Shown: positions 17,216 to 26,618 of the stretch, one piece after another
How positions within the stretch are numbered: position 1 is the stretch's first letter
Layout: the number at the start of each line of letters is the position of its first letter
Made by a program: the position numbers and the translations under genes
Notes under the pieces: generated by a model
Seen by the model: the letters and a program-made list of their open reading frames with translations, nothing else
Told to the model about the DNA's origin: nothing
Database searches by the model: none
NCBI RefSeq assembly: GCF_020193575.1
Contig: NZ_JADYVD010000024.1
Location: forward strand, 1 to 64,000
Direction of reading: 5' to 3'
Length of the DNA: 64,000 nucleotides
Source: Ensifer sp. IC4062
GTDB lineage: Bacteria; Pseudomonadota; Alphaproteobacteria; Rhizobiales; Rhizobiaceae

Positions 17216-17617
17216 TCAGGTCTCGACGAGCTTCAGGACCTTGTCGAAAATCTTGAGCACCAGGGCAAGCTCATGGCCGCGCTTCAATATCGTGCCGTGG
17301 GCGTTGAGTACGCTATAGGCACCCTGCTTTGCCGCAAGCTTCGGATTTTTCTCGATCCGGTAGAGCGGCGTTTCCCCCGATCGCTTGAACACGGAGAATA
17401 CGGCTCGATCCTTCGTGTGGTCGATCGCATAGTCGCGCCATTCGCCTTCGCCGACCATACGGCCATAGACCCGCAAAATCTGGTCGAGTTCGCGGCGATG
17501 AAATGTAACGGGAGGGGGATTCCTGGCGTTTTTGTATTCGTGAAAGTCGACCACTTGCGATGTGGCCTGGCCCTGGCGACGCGTCTCGCCTTCCGGTAAA
17601 TCCGGTTGATCGGTCAT
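17216..17617 (-). CDS. DUF2794 family protein
   Basis: This cytoplasmic protein of about 133 residues has the conserved core VTFHRRELDQILRVYGRMV, then an Asp-Tyr-Ala-Ile-Asp-His run, and ends in a helix ALVLKIFDKVLKLVE. The family is confined mainly to alphaproteobacteria and has no assigned function. I chose the ATG giving MTDQPDLPEG; an ATG two codons upstream has AGAAGG five bases before it and is equally possible. The gene stands alone. Confidence 0.8.
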   Translation of the reverse strand: MTDQPDLPEGETRRQGQATSQVVDFHEYKNARNPPPVTFHRRELDQILRVYGRMVGEGEWRDYAIDHTKDRAVFSVFKRSGETPLYRIEKNPKLAAKQGAYSVLNAHGTILKRGHELALVLKIFDKVLKLVET

Positions 17618-17952
17618 CAGCATTTTGGCCTTCTGATGTGACAGGACCACGACAGTGTGCCTGACACGAGCGGAAAAGCAAGTCGGAAGCCGGTGAACAA
17701 TGCCGGCAATTCTTTCCGTTGCCGCAATTCAGTCAAACCGCCGCCCCAATTCACGGCAAGACTTCGCCTGCTGCCGGACAGAGTCGTTGCCACCGTATGT
17801 CCGGACAGGTCGTCATGCTGCGGGAGATATTACGAACGCAGACATGACCGGTTCGGTCCGGTAACTTCGAACCCTCAGCCCCAGCCCCTCGATGCTGCCG
17901 GGCCGAACCACCCCCGTCTTAGAAAATCCCGCCGTCTCAGACATCACTGAGT
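17618..17952. other. Gene-free stretch between DUF2794 and DUF1223 genes
   Basis: These roughly 330 bases hold the DUF2794 promoter region. A short inverted repeat (ACCGG-TTCGGT-CCGGT) lies near 17848. I see no supported gene, terminator or mobile-element end. Confidence 0.5.
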
Positions 17953-18726
17953 TCAAAGCTTGCCCTGCGGGCCGGCCAGAACGGCTGCCGCTCCAACGAT
18001 GGCCCCCGGCGTTTCCGCATCTTTCATCGATTGCAGCAGGACGGCGCAGCCACTGTTGCCATTTCCCTCGATCAGGACTGAGGCGGGCAAGGTGAATTCG
18101 GCCGGCTTGCCATCCCATATGCCGATTGTCTGTATGTCGCGCACGGCATGCCAATAGGCGATCTGCTTGCCGCTGTTTTCGCCTTTCTGGACATCGACCA
18201 CCTTGGCCCGGTCGAAATAGACGACGACGACATTTGCCTTGCCCTCGCCGGCCCCGACCTTGATCGAGATTCCATCGTCGCCAATCGCCGCCTGGACCGG
18301 CACGGGCAGCCCCCGGCCCTCGGCATTCATCGCGTCGAGCCGGCTCCTGATCGCCTGCAGATTGGCGCCGTTGAGATGATCGCGCCCGTTTAGGATCGCC
18401 TGGGGCGTATAGACGCCGTTGCGGCCGAGCATGCGCGCGTAGGCATATTGCCGTTCGGTATTTTCCTTGGAAGCGAGCGTGTCTGCCCAGCCGAGATAGT
18501 TCCAATAGTCGACGTGGTAGGCGAGCGCGACGACGTCGCCCTCATCGACGAGCTTTTTTAGCGCCGCATCTGCCGGCGGACAGGAGGAGCAGCCCTGGCT
18601 GGTGAAGAGTTCGACGACGCCTTTGATTGCCTTCCCGTCGTCCGCCGCAACCGCTCCGCAACCTGCTCCCAGAAGCCCTATCGTCAGGGCGAGACGCCGG
18701 ATGGTTGTCTTATAGGCAAATGTCAT
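17953..18726 (-). CDS. DUF1223 thioredoxin-like exported protein
   Basis: This 257-residue protein has an N-terminal signal or anchor segment (RLALTIGLLGAGCGAVAA), then the DUF1223 pattern. The redox motif CSSC is at residues 46-49 within FTSQGCSSCPPADAAL, followed by the conserved AYHVDYWNYLGW and YTPQAILNGRDH stretches. The fold is thioredoxin-like, and a role in periplasmic thiol chemistry is likely. A Cys at position 23 in LLGAGCG could be a lipobox, making it a lipoprotein. The gene stands alone, convergent with nothing. Confidence 0.88.
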   Translation of the reverse strand: MTFAYKTTIRRLALTIGLLGAGCGAVAADDGKAIKGVVELFTSQGCSSCPPADAALKKLVDEGDVVALAYHVDYWNYLGWADTLASKENTERQYAYARMLGRNGVYTPQAILNGRDHLNGANLQAIRSRLDAMNAEGRGLPVPVQAAIGDDGISIKVGAGEGKANVVVVYFDRAKVVDVQKGENSGKQIAYWHAVRDIQTIGIWDGKPAEFTLPASVLIEGNGNSGCAVLLQSMKDAETPGAIVGAAAVLAGPQGKL

Positions 18727-18842
18727 GGCGTCACTTTATTGTAGGCAGGCTCGAATGCTGGAATTCATACATACGACGGCCGTTCTTCAACGGAAAGTCA
18801 CGTTGGAGTGAGCATTTCGCCACCTGCCGCTACTAAGATGTG

Positions 18843-18875
18843 AAAAAGCCGGGGCATCATTCGATGCCCCGGCTT
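18843..18875 (-). terminator. Intrinsic terminator of acnA
   Basis: AAGCCGGGGCAT and ATGCCCCGGCTT form a perfect 12-bp stem with a CATTCG loop, followed on the minus strand by a T run. It lies 25 bases past the acnA stop. Confidence 0.92.
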
Positions 18876-18899
18876 CAAGCCGTAAGATGGTTAGCAGAC

Positions 18900-21590
18900 T
18901 CAGGCTGCGAGGTCGCGTAGAACCGTCTGCAGAATGCCGCCATTGTTGACGTAGGTGACCTCGTCAAGCGTGTCGATGCGGCAGATCAGCGGAACTTCCT
19001 TGACCGAGCCATCGCCATAGGCGATCCGGGCCACGCGCTTCTCGCGCGGCTGTACGTTGGCAAGATTGTCGATCGTCACGACCTCGTCACCCTTCAAGCC
19101 CAGCGATTCCCAGGTCATGCCTTCCTCGAAGACAAAGGGAATGACGCCCATGCCGACGAGGTTCGAGCGGTGGATGCGCTCGAAGGACTGGGCGATCACG
19201 GCCTTGACGCCAAGCAGGTTGGTGCCCTTTGCCGCCCAGTCGCGCGAAGAACCGTTGCCGTATTCAACGCCGGCGAAGATGACGAGCGGAACGCCCTCTT
19301 CCTTGTACATCATGGCGGCGTCGTAGATCGACATCTCCTCCTTCGACGGATAGTGGATGGTGTAGCCACCTTCCTTGCCGTTCGGGCCGAGCATGTGGTT
19401 ACGGATGCGGATATTGGCGAAGGTCCCGCGCATCATCACCTCGTGGTTGCCGCGACGCGTGCCGTACTGGTTGAAGTCGGCGACGCCGACGCCATGGCCA
19501 AGCAGGTAAGAGCCCGCAGGCGACTGGGCCTTGATCGAACCGGCCGGAGAAATGTGGTCGGTGGTGATCTTGTCGCCGAAGAGGCCGAGGACGCGGGCGC
19601 CCTTGATGTCGGAGATGCCGGCGCCCCTCTTGCCCATGCCGACGAAGTAGGGCGGGTTCTGGACATAGGTGGAAGCCTCGTCCCAGGCATAGGTCTGCCC
19701 GGCCGGGACCTGAACCGCCTGCCAGTTGGCATCGCCCTTGAACACGTCCGCATATTTCGTCGCATAGAGTTCGCGGGTGACGTACTTGAAGATGAAGTCC
19801 TGGATCTCCTGCGAGGTCGGCCAGATGTCCTTCAAGTAGACCGGCTTGCCATCATTGTCCTCTCCGATCGGCTCCTTGGTCAGGTCCTTCTGGACCGTGC
19901 CGGCCAGCGCATAGGCGACGACGAGCGGCGGCGAGGCGAGGTAATTCGCCTGGACGTCCGGCGAGATGCGGCCCTCGAAGTTGCGGTTACCGGAAAGGAC
20001 GCCGGCGGCGATCAGGCCCTTGTCGTTGATCGTCTTCGAGATCGGACCTGGCAGCGGTCCGGAGTTGCCGATGCAGGTGGTGCAGCCGAAGCCGACCAGG
20101 TTGAAGCCGAGCTTGTCGAGGTCGGCCTGCAGGCCGGACTTCGCCAGATATTCGCCGACGACCTGCGATCCGGGCGCGAGCGAAGTCTTGACCCACGGCT
20201 TCGTCTTCAGGCCCTTGGCGACCGCGTTGCGGGCGAGCAGGCCGGCCGCGATCAGCACCGACGGGTTCGAGGTGTTGGTGCAGGAGGTGATGGCTGCGAT
20301 CGCAACGTCGCCGTGGCCAAGATCGAAGTCCGTGCCTTCGACGGCATAACGGTTCGAAAGCTGGCCGGGCTTCCTGTAGTCGCCTTCGAGCGCGGTAGCG
20401 AAGCCGGAAGCGATGTTTTCCAGGGCAATGCGGCCTTCCGGACGCTTGGGGCCGGCCATCGACGGCACGACGTCGCCGAGGTCGAGTTCCAGCGTGTCGG
20501 TGAAGACGAGTTCGGCGCCATCGCCTTCGCGCCACATGCCCTGCGCCTTCGAATAGGCTTCGACCAGCGCGATGCGCTGCTCTTCACGACCGGACATGGT
20601 GAGATAGTTGATCGTTTCGGCGTCGACCGGGAAGAAGCCGCAGGTCGCGCCGTATTCCGGACCCATGTTGCCGATCGTCGCGCGGTCGGCGAGCGTCATG
20701 TTGTCGAGGCCGGGGCCGAAGAATTCGACGAACTTCGAAACTACGCCCTTCTTACGCAGCATCTGGACGACCGTCAGAACCAGATCGGTCGCGGTCACGC
20801 CTTCCTTGAGCTTGCCAGTCAGCTTGAAGCCGATGACTTCCGGCAGAAGCATGGAGACCGGCTGGCCGAGCATCGCGGCTTCCGCTTCGATGCCACCGAC
20901 GCCCCAGCCGAGCACGCCGAGGCCGTTGATCATGGTCGTGTGGCTGTCGGTGCCGACGCAGGTGTCCGGGTAGGCGGTGACTTCGCCGTTCTCTTCGCGG
21001 GTCCAGACCGTCTGGCCGAGATACTCCAGATTGACCTGGTGACAGATGCCGGTGCCGGGCGGCACGACGCGGAAGTTCTTGAAGGCCTGCTGGCCCCACT
21101 TCAGGAAGCGGTAGCGCTCACCGTTGCGCTGATATTCCAGCTCGACGTTGCGGGCAAAGGCCTGAGGCGTGCCGAATTCGTCGACGATGACCGAGTGGTC
21201 GATGACGAGGTCGACGGGTACGAGCGGGTTGATCTTCTCCGGGTCGCCGCCAAGCGAGACCATGGCGTCACGCATGGCCGCGAGGTCGACGACGGCCGGG
21301 ACGCCGGTGAAGTCCTGCATCAGCACGCGAGCAGGACGGTAGGCGATTTCGTTTTCCGCGGTGCCCTTGTCGCTGAGCCATGCGGCGACGTTCTCGATGT
21401 CCTTCTTGGTGACCGAGCGGCCATCCTCATTACGCAGCAGGTTCTCCAGCAGCACCTTCATCGAATAGGGAAGCTTCGAAACGCCGGCGAGGCCGTTCGC
21501 TTCCGCCTGCGGAAGGCTGTAATAGACATAATCCACGCCATTGACGGTGAGCGTGGAGCGACAATTGAAACTGTCTAGGGATTTGGACAC
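18900..21590 (-). CDS. acnA: Aconitate hydratase A
   Basis: This 896-residue TCA-cycle enzyme interconverts citrate and isocitrate through a [4Fe-4S] cluster. The cluster-binding stretch [12 protein letters not shown] and an upstream [10 protein letters not shown] supply the three cysteines. The C-terminal swivel domain contains [15 protein letters not shown]. The start is GTG at 21590 ([13 protein letters not shown]). Apo-aconitases of this class can bind mRNA under iron limitation in other bacteria; nothing here tests that. It is divergent from the ccm operon across 270 bases. Confidence 0.97.
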   Translation of the reverse strand: MSKSLDSFNCRSTLTVNGVDYVYYSLPQAEANGLAGVSKLPYSMKVLLENLLRNEDGRSVTKKDIENVAAWLSDKGTAENEIAYRPARVLMQDFTGVPAVVDLAAMRDAMVSLGGDPEKINPLVPVDLVIDHSVIVDEFGTPQAFARNVELEYQRNGERYRFLKWGQQAFKNFRVVPPGTGICHQVNLEYLGQTVWTREENGEVTAYPDTCVGTDSHTTMINGLGVLGWGVGGIEAEAAMLGQPVSMLLPEVIGFKLTGKLKEGVTATDLVLTVVQMLRKKGVVSKFVEFFGPGLDNMTLADRATIGNMGPEYGATCGFFPVDAETINYLTMSGREEQRIALVEAYSKAQGMWREGDGAELVFTDTLELDLGDVVPSMAGPKRPEGRIALENIASGFATALEGDYRKPGQLSNRYAVEGTDFDLGHGDVAIAAITSCTNTSNPSVLIAAGLLARNAVAKGLKTKPWVKTSLAPGSQVVGEYLAKSGLQADLDKLGFNLVGFGCTTCIGNSGPLPGPISKTINDKGLIAAGVLSGNRNFEGRISPDVQANYLASPPLVVAYALAGTVQKDLTKEPIGEDNDGKPVYLKDIWPTSQEIQDFIFKYVTRELYATKYADVFKGDANWQAVQVPAGQTYAWDEASTYVQNPPYFVGMGKRGAGISDIKGARVLGLFGDKITTDHISPAGSIKAQSPAGSYLLGHGVGVADFNQYGTRRGNHEVMMRGTFANIRIRNHMLGPNGKEGGYTIHYPSKEEMSIYDAAMMYKEEGVPLVIFAGVEYGNGSSRDWAAKGTNLLGVKAVIAQSFERIHRSNLVGMGVIPFVFEEGMTWESLGLKGDEVVTIDNLANVQPREKRVARIAYGDGSVKEVPLICRIDTLDEVTYVNNGGILQTVLRDLAA

Positions 21591-21860
21591 TGGATAATAC
21601 CCCGTTCCGTCTGATCGCCAAAAACTGACGTACGAACGCCCGAGCGCTTGTGAAGCGCGAAATGGGATGCGGGTGCGGCCATTTCCGCTGTCCGTACGTG
21701 GAATGTCATTCCATGTTCGGCGCTTGGATGAAATTCACGCCGACCGCTGGCGTGTTGGCGGCGTTATAGATAATTTCTCCAGATGGTGCCAGACCAACCA
21801 AGGTTCAATCGGAACTTTTTTTGCTGTGCGGCAAAGAGCGTCAAGGGAAGCTGAAAATAC

Positions 21861-22484
21861 ATGCGCCTGCTGGCTGAAGGTTTGAGTGCGAGGCGCGGCG
21901 AGGACCTGATTTTTAACGATATTTCCTTTGCGCTTGGAGCAGGAGAGGCCCTTGTGGTCACGGGTCCGAACGGCTCCGGCAAGTCGACCCTGCTGAGGGT
22001 TCTGGCGGGCCTTTTGCGGGCCGAATCGGGGAGGCTCAGAATCGAGGGAGGGCCGGCCGAAATCGCCCATCCCTACGAGCTCAGCCACTATCTCGGCCAT
22101 CGCAATGCAATGAAGCAGGAACTGACCGTCCGGGAAAATCTTTCCTTCTGGCAGCGGTTCATGGGTGATTCGCCCGGAGGCTCCGGCATCGACGTCGCGG
22201 CGGCGGCCGAAGCCGTCGGGCTTGCCGGCATCACGCACCTGCCCTTCGGCTATCTTTCTGCCGGCCAGCAGCGGCGCATGGCCATGGCCAAGCTTCTCGC
22301 CGCCTACAGGCCGATCTGGTTGCTCGACGAGCCGACCGCCGCTCTCGATGCGGGGGCGGACAAGTTGTTCGCGGCGCTTGTGACGGCTCATCTCGAACGT
22401 GGCGGCATCCTCATTGCCGCCACGCATCAGCCTCTCGGGCTCGGATCGACGCAGAGCTTGCAGATGAAGGGGTTCACGCATTGA
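21861..22484 (+). CDS. ccmA: Heme exporter ATPase CcmA
   Basis: This 207-residue ATPase drives the CcmABCD complex, which releases holo-CcmE carrying heme to the periplasm for cytochrome c assembly. Walker A is GPNGSGKST (residues 35-43); signature LSAGQQRRMAMAKLL and Walker B WLLDEPTAALD are intact. The short length is typical of CcmA. Its TGA overlaps the TTG start of ccmB (TTGA). It opens the ccmABCDG run. Confidence 0.95.
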   Translation: MRLLAEGLSARRGEDLIFNDISFALGAGEALVVTGPNGSGKSTLLRVLAGLLRAESGRLRIEGGPAEIAHPYELSHYLGHRNAMKQELTVRENLSFWQRFMGDSPGGSGIDVAAAAEAVGLAGITHLPFGYLSAGQQRRMAMAKLLAAYRPIWLLDEPTAALDAGADKLFAALVTAHLERGGILIAATHQPLGLGSTQSLQMKGFTH

Positions 22485-23140
22485 TCGCCCTCTTCTTCCG
22501 CGACCTTAAGCTTTCGGTGCGCGCCGGTGGCGGCACCATGATCGGCGTGCTGTTCTTCATGACCGTCGTTGCCGTCGTCCCTTTCGGGGTCGGACCGGAC
22601 CTCAATCTTCTGTCGCGCATCGGCCCGGCGATGCTCTGGATCGGTGCGCTGCTGGCCTCGTTGCTCGGTCTCGACCGTCTTTTCCAGGCGGAGCGCGAGG
22701 ACGGCTCGCTCGATCTCCTGCTGATGCAGGAAACGCCGCTGCTCATGACTGTTTTCGTGAAGTGCGCGGCACATTGGGCCGCGACCGGCCTGCCGCTCGT
22801 CATCGCCTCGCCGCTGCTCGGCCTCTTCATGAACATGAACGAGCTGGCGATCGGCGCCACTATGCTGACGCTTCTCGCCGGAACGCCCGCGATCACCTTT
22901 ATCGGTGCGGTCGGCGCCGCGGTCGCGGTCGCCTTGCCGCGCGGCGGGCTGCTCGTCTCGATTCTCGTTCTGCCGCTTGCCATCCCCGTGCTGATCTTCG
23001 GCGTCAGCGCGGTTTATGCGGCGATCGAAGATCCCGCCCCGTTTCTGCCGCCTTTCATGATATTGATGGCGATAACCCTGTTCTTCGCGGTGATCGGTCC
23101 GGTCGCGGCGGCCGCCGCGCTCCGGCATTCAGCCGATTGA
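22481..23140 (+). CDS. ccmB: Heme exporter membrane protein CcmB
   Basis: This 219-residue inner-membrane protein with six hydrophobic helices is the membrane partner of CcmA. Residues LFFRDLKLSVRAGGG at the N-terminus and the QAEREDGSLDLLLMQE loop are family-typical. The start codon is TTG, overlapping the ccmA stop. A 261-base gap with a RIME1-like element then separates it from ccmC, so ccmCDG may rely on read-through or on a second promoter. Confidence 0.95.
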   Translation: MIALFFRDLKLSVRAGGGTMIGVLFFMTVVAVVPFGVGPDLNLLSRIGPAMLWIGALLASLLGLDRLFQAEREDGSLDLLLMQETPLLMTVFVKCAAHWAATGLPLVIASPLLGLFMNMNELAIGATMLTLLAGTPAITFIGAVGAAVAVALPRGGLLVSILVLPLAIPVLIFGVSAVYAAIEDPAPFLPPFMILMAITLFFAVIGPVAAAAALRHSAD

Positions 23141-23261
23141 GAGCCGGTAAGGGTTCAAGCGCATTAATGCGACGCGCGGCAGTTTGTCGATACAGGTCGT
23201 TGAGCCGAACCGCTGCGCCGGTTTGGACGACATGCGTTGACGTAGTCGTGATTGATCCGTG

Positions 23262-23360
23262 CGTAATTCCTTAGACCGAATTCGATCTAAGGCTAAAATT
23301 ATGCAGTAGTTCAAAGTGCTACAGCGACCTTTGCGCGTCTAAAGGACGCGCGGCGCTGTA
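23262..23360 (+). repeat. RIME1-like element within the ccm operon
   Basis: The first palindrome is AATTCCTTAGACCG with CGATCTAAGGCTAAAATT, the linker is TTCAAAGTGCTACAGCGACC, and the second palindrome is GCGCGTCTAAAGGACGCGC ending in GCGCTGTAGG. The element splits ccmB from ccmC. Confidence 0.85.
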
Positions 23361-23401
23361 GGTCAATTGCGGAAGGCATGCTTCCGCGTTAAAGAGCCGT
23401 C

Positions 23402-24172
23402 ATGAGCGAAAACAGCCTGGCTATCCGCAAATTCAGCGATCTCGCCAACCCGACCCGGTTTCTGGCTTTGGCTGACCGTGTCCTGCCCTGGTTTGCCGTC
23501 GCTACCGCCCTGTTGTTCGCCGCCGGCCTCTGGCTGTCCTTCACCACTGAAGGCGACTACCAGCAGGGCGAGACGGTGCGCATCATGTATGTGCATGTGC
23601 CGGCCGCCTGGCTGGCGATGATGTGCTACACGGTGATGGCGATCTCCGCGCTCGGCACGCTCGTGTGGCGCCATCCGCTGGCCGACGTTTCCGCCAAGGC
23701 GGCCGCACCCATCGGCGCCTGTTTCACCTTTCTCGCGCTCGTCACCGGTTCGCTCTGGGGCAAGCCGATGTGGGGCGCCTGGTGGGTCTGGGATGCGCGG
23801 CTGACCTCAGTTTTCGTGCTCTTCCTCATGTACCTCGGCCTGATTGCGCTCAACCGCGCAATGGACGATCCGGCCCGGTCGGCGAGAGTGTCCGCCGTCC
23901 TCGTCCTGGTCGGCTTCGTCAACATTCCGATCATCAAGTTCTCGGTCGAATGGTGGAATACACTGCATCAGCCCGCGAGCGTTTTGCGCCTCGACGGTCC
24001 GACGATCGATCCCGAGTTTTTGTGGCCGCTTTTCAGTATGGCGGTCGCCTTCACGCTGTTGTTCTTTACACTGCACATCGCCGCCATGCGCAACGAGATC
24101 TGGCGCCGCCGGGTCACGTCGCTCCGCCGTCAAGCTGTTCGCAGCGCCGGCCGGGAGGCGCAGGCACTATGA
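23402..24172 (+). CDS. ccmC: Heme transporter/ligase protein CcmC
   Basis: This 256-residue inner-membrane protein with six helices loads heme onto CcmE. The tryptophan-rich WWD domain GKPMWGAWWVWDARLTS is intact, and flanking histidines (MYVHVPAAW; NTLHQPAS) are in the expected heme-binding positions. Its stop overlaps the ccmD start (ATGA). Confidence 0.96.
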   Translation: MSENSLAIRKFSDLANPTRFLALADRVLPWFAVATALLFAAGLWLSFTTEGDYQQGETVRIMYVHVPAAWLAMMCYTVMAISALGTLVWRHPLADVSAKAAAPIGACFTFLALVTGSLWGKPMWGAWWVWDARLTSVFVLFLMYLGLIALNRAMDDPARSARVSAVLVLVGFVNIPIIKFSVEWWNTLHQPASVLRLDGPTIDPEFLWPLFSMAVAFTLLFFTLHIAAMRNEIWRRRVTSLRRQAVRSAGREAQAL

Positions 24173-24345
24173 TGAGCCACGCCGCCTTTGTCTTTGCCAG
24201 CTATGCCGTCGCCGCCGTTACGGTGGCGGGACTCGTGTTCTGGGTCATCGGCGATGGCCGCGCTCGTCAGCGTGAGTTGAAGGAGTTCGAAGCGGCAGGC
24301 ATTCGACGGCGCTCGGCGGAGGCTTCTGGCGGGGCCGGTCGATGA
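24169..24345 (+). CDS. ccmD: Heme exporter small membrane protein CcmD
   Basis: This 58-residue protein has a single N-terminal membrane helix (ASYAVAAVTVAGLVFWVIG) followed by a charged tail (RARQRELKEFEAAGIRRR), the standard CcmD layout. CcmD helps release CcmE from CcmABC. The start is in ATGATG; the first ATG overlaps the ccmC stop, and the stop overlaps the ccmG ATG. The gene is too small for many annotation filters, but its place in the operon makes it firm. Confidence 0.92.
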   Translation: MMSHAAFVFASYAVAAVTVAGLVFWVIGDGRARQRELKEFEAAGIRRRSAEASGGAGR

Positions 24346-24950
24346 GCAGCACCCACGCACCTCCGCCGGACGAGCGCAGGCCGGGCGCTTTGCGGTTCGT
24401 GTTCGCGGCGCTGCCGCTGATCATCTTCGCGGCACTGGCGCTGATCTTCTGGACCCAGTTGAATTCCGGCAAGGATGTGAGCGAAATCCCGTCGGCGTTG
24501 ATCGGCACAAAGGCGCCGAAGCTCAATCTGCCGCCGCTTGAAGGCGCAACGCTTGCGGGCCAGCCGATGCCGGCGCTCAACGATGCGGCGATCAAGGGCA
24601 AGCTGACGCTCGTCAATGTCTGGGCCTCCTGGTGCGTGCCTTGCCGGCAGGAGCACCCCATCATCCTGCAACTCTCCAAGGATCCCCGCCTCACCGTTGT
24701 CGGTATCAACTACAAGGACCAAAACGAAAACGCCTTGCGTTTCCTGGGCGAGCTCGGCAACCCGTTTTCGGCGATCGGTGTCGATCCGCGCGGCAAGGCC
24801 GCGATCGACTGGGGCGTCTACGGCATCCCCGAGTCCTACCTCGTCGGAGCCGACGGCACGATCCTCTACAAGCGCGTCGGTCCGTTCGACGAACGTAGCC
24901 TCAAGGAAGGGCTGATGCCGGCGATCGAAAAGGCGCTTGCGGCTTCGTGA
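24342..24950 (+). CDS. ccmG: Thiol:disulfide interchange protein CcmG/DsbE
   Basis: This is a 202-residue membrane-anchored thioredoxin-like protein facing the periplasm. One helix (residues 18-38) is followed by a TlpA-like domain with the active site WCVPC (C98, C101) and family acidic insert. It reduces apocytochrome c or CcmH so that heme can attach. It ends the local ccm run; ccmE, ccmF and ccmH (cyc genes in rhizobia) are not in the window. Confidence 0.95.
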   Translation: MSSTHAPPPDERRPGALRFVFAALPLIIFAALALIFWTQLNSGKDVSEIPSALIGTKAPKLNLPPLEGATLAGQPMPALNDAAIKGKLTLVNVWASWCVPCRQEHPIILQLSKDPRLTVVGINYKDQNENALRFLGELGNPFSAIGVDPRGKAAIDWGVYGIPESYLVGADGTILYKRVGPFDERSLKEGLMPAIEKALAAS

Positions 24951-25003
24951 GCGGTGATCAAAAGTTAGGCTGAAATTCAAATAGTGAAGCGCGGGCGTAA
25001 TTG

Positions 25004-25119
25004 CCCCTCACCCTAACCCTCCCCGCAAGCGGGGCGAGGGATGACGGTGAAGGGCCGAGCGGGCGCCGCGAGTCTCCCGCATGCGGGGAGAAGGTGGCCG
25101 GGAGGTCGGATGAGAGGCG
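25004..25119. repeat. GC-rich palindromic repeat, well preserved
   Basis: The outer arms GCCCCTCACCCTAACC and GGTCGGATGAGAGGC enclose two hairpins around CCCCGCAAGCGGGG and CCCGCATGCGGGGAG. This is the clearest intergenic copy of the family and lies between ccmG and the convergent UPF0314 gene. Confidence 0.8.
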
Positions 25120-25131
25120 AATGCGGACGAA

Positions 25132-25725
25132 TTAAAGCCCCGCCTGCCATGCCTTCACCGCATCGAGCGGCCAGACGAGCATCAGAACGTTCAAGGTCAG
25201 ATTGTCGCGCACCGTCCAGGCGGTGAAGAGTTCCAGCACGACTGCGATTGCGACCGTGACGGCGACCGGTAGCCGTGATGCGAGCAGGAAGCCTGTGGCC
25301 ATAGCGAGCGTGTCCATCGTGGAGTTTAGGATGCTGTCGCCGAAATAGTCGAGCGAGATCGTCGCCGAACGGTAGCGGTTGATCACCATCGGGGTGTTTT
25401 CGGCGATTTCCCAGGCGGATTCGATCACGGTCGCAAGGAGGAGGCGCGCGCTCAGCGGCTTGCCGCGCAGGAGCAGATGTCCGAGACCATAGAAGAGGAA
25501 GCCGTGAATGATGTGGGACGGCGTGTACCAGTCGGTGAGGTGCTGCGAGTTGCCGCTGGACTTGACCACGCCTTCCCAGAGTTTGACGTAGCCGCACTCG
25601 CAGATCCAAAGCCGGCCCATGAGATACTGCGTCAGTATCTGGATCGCGACCACGCCGAGGCAGGCGATCAGCCAGAACCAGGCCCAGCGTTGTCGGTTGT
25701 CGTCGGTCCCCGCCGCGATCGTCAC
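25132..25725 (-). CDS. UPF0314 (DUF2585) membrane protein
   Basis: This 197-residue protein has about four hydrophobic helices and the family stretch [21 protein letters not shown], with HIIHGFLFY further on. The family is conserved in Rhizobiales and functionally uncharacterised. The start is GTG, overlapping the stop of the septation protein gene (GTGA), so the two are translationally coupled. Confidence 0.85.
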   Translation of the reverse strand: MTIAAGTDDNRQRWAWFWLIACLGVVAIQILTQYLMGRLWICECGYVKLWEGVVKSSGNSQHLTDWYTPSHIIHGFLFYGLGHLLLRGKPLSARLLLATVIESAWEIAENTPMVINRYRSATISLDYFGDSILNSTMDTLAMATGFLLASRLPVAVTVAIAVVLELFTAWTVRDNLTLNVLMLVWPLDAVKAWQAGL

Positions 25726-26354
25726 TCGGCGCTATCCTGTTCGAGCGAATGTTTCATGATTAATGGCATCTGGGCGAGGGTGAAAACAATGGTGATCGGC
25801 ATCGTTCCCCAGACTTTGAAGGCCACCCAGAAATCCGTCGAGAAGGTACGCCAGACGGTCTCGTTCAGCACCGCGAGGAACAGGAAGAACAGACCCCAGC
25901 GGATCGTCAGCTTCCGCCAACCATTCTCATCCAGCTTGAAGGCGGAATGGAAGACGTAACCGAGCAGGGACTTGCCGAACAGGAGCCCGCCGAGCAGGAT
26001 CGCGCCGAAGAGCGCGTTGACGATCGTCGGTTTCATCTTGATGAAAGTGTCGTTCTGCAGCCAGAGCGTCAGCGCGCCGAAGACGAATACGACGATCCCG
26101 GAAACGAGCGGCATCATCGGCAGCGTTCGGGTCAGCATCCAGGAAGCGACAAGCGCGATCGCCGTTGCCGCCATGAAGAGCCCGGTGGCGATGAAGATCG
26201 GTCCGCCGAGCTCGGCGAGCATGGGAAAGCGGCTCGCCAGCCAGTCGCCGCGGGAATTGGCGAAGAAGAAGACCATGAGTGGCCCGAGCTCCAGCACGAG
26301 CTTCAGCAGCGGGCTCACTTCTGTCCGCGGTTTGGCGGCTTCGATTGTCGACAT
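25722..26354 (-). CDS. ispZ: Septation protein A (YciB/IspZ family)
   Basis: This is a 210-residue inner-membrane protein with five or six helices. The family N-terminus [21 protein letters not shown] and segment [17 protein letters not shown] are present. Homologues take part in cell-envelope and septum formation (ispZ in Shigella). I chose the ATG at 26354, seven bases past AGGA; an ATG seven codons earlier is possible. It heads a two-gene unit with UPF0314, and a RIME1-like element lies just upstream. Confidence 0.9.
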   Translation of the reverse strand: MSTIEAAKPRTEVSPLLKLVLELGPLMVFFFANSRGDWLASRFPMLAELGGPIFIATGLFMAATAIALVASWMLTRTLPMMPLVSGIVVFVFGALTLWLQNDTFIKMKPTIVNALFGAILLGGLLFGKSLLGYVFHSAFKLDENGWRKLTIRWGLFFLFLAVLNETVWRTFSTDFWVAFKVWGTMPITIVFTLAQMPLIMKHSLEQDSAE

Positions 26355-26385
26355 ATGCGGATCCTGTTCTTGCATATCGCGCCTT

Positions 26386-26482
26386 CTACCGCGCCACGCG
26401 TCCCACGAGACACGCAAAGGTCGCTGTAGCATTTTAGTTCCTGCATTCTCCTTAAATCGGTTCCGACTGAAGGAGAATGCAG
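26386..26482 (-). repeat. RIME1-like element (reverse), upstream of septation gene
   Basis: CTACCGCGCCACGCGTC and GACACGCAAAGGTCGCTGTAG form one palindrome; CTGCATTCTCCTTAAATCGG and CCGACTGAAGGAGAATGCAG form the other. It lies about 30 bases before the septation gene start. Confidence 0.85.
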
Positions 26483-26618
26483 CGGAGCGGGACCCGGGCG
26501 GAAAAGCGGTTCACACGTTTCCTCGCCCCCCTTCGGCTGCTCATAACACCAGCATTGCGGCAAAACCATATCAACGAGGCGGGCCGATCGTTCTTCTAAG
26601 CATCGTCGGCCCTCGCTG

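Noticed and set aside
19170-21578. An open frame of about 800 codons on the strand opposite acnA
   Set aside because: It lies fully antisense to a perfectly conserved aconitase, has no recognisable domain and an odd Arg/Asp/Gly/Val-heavy composition. It is a by-product of high GC in third codon positions.
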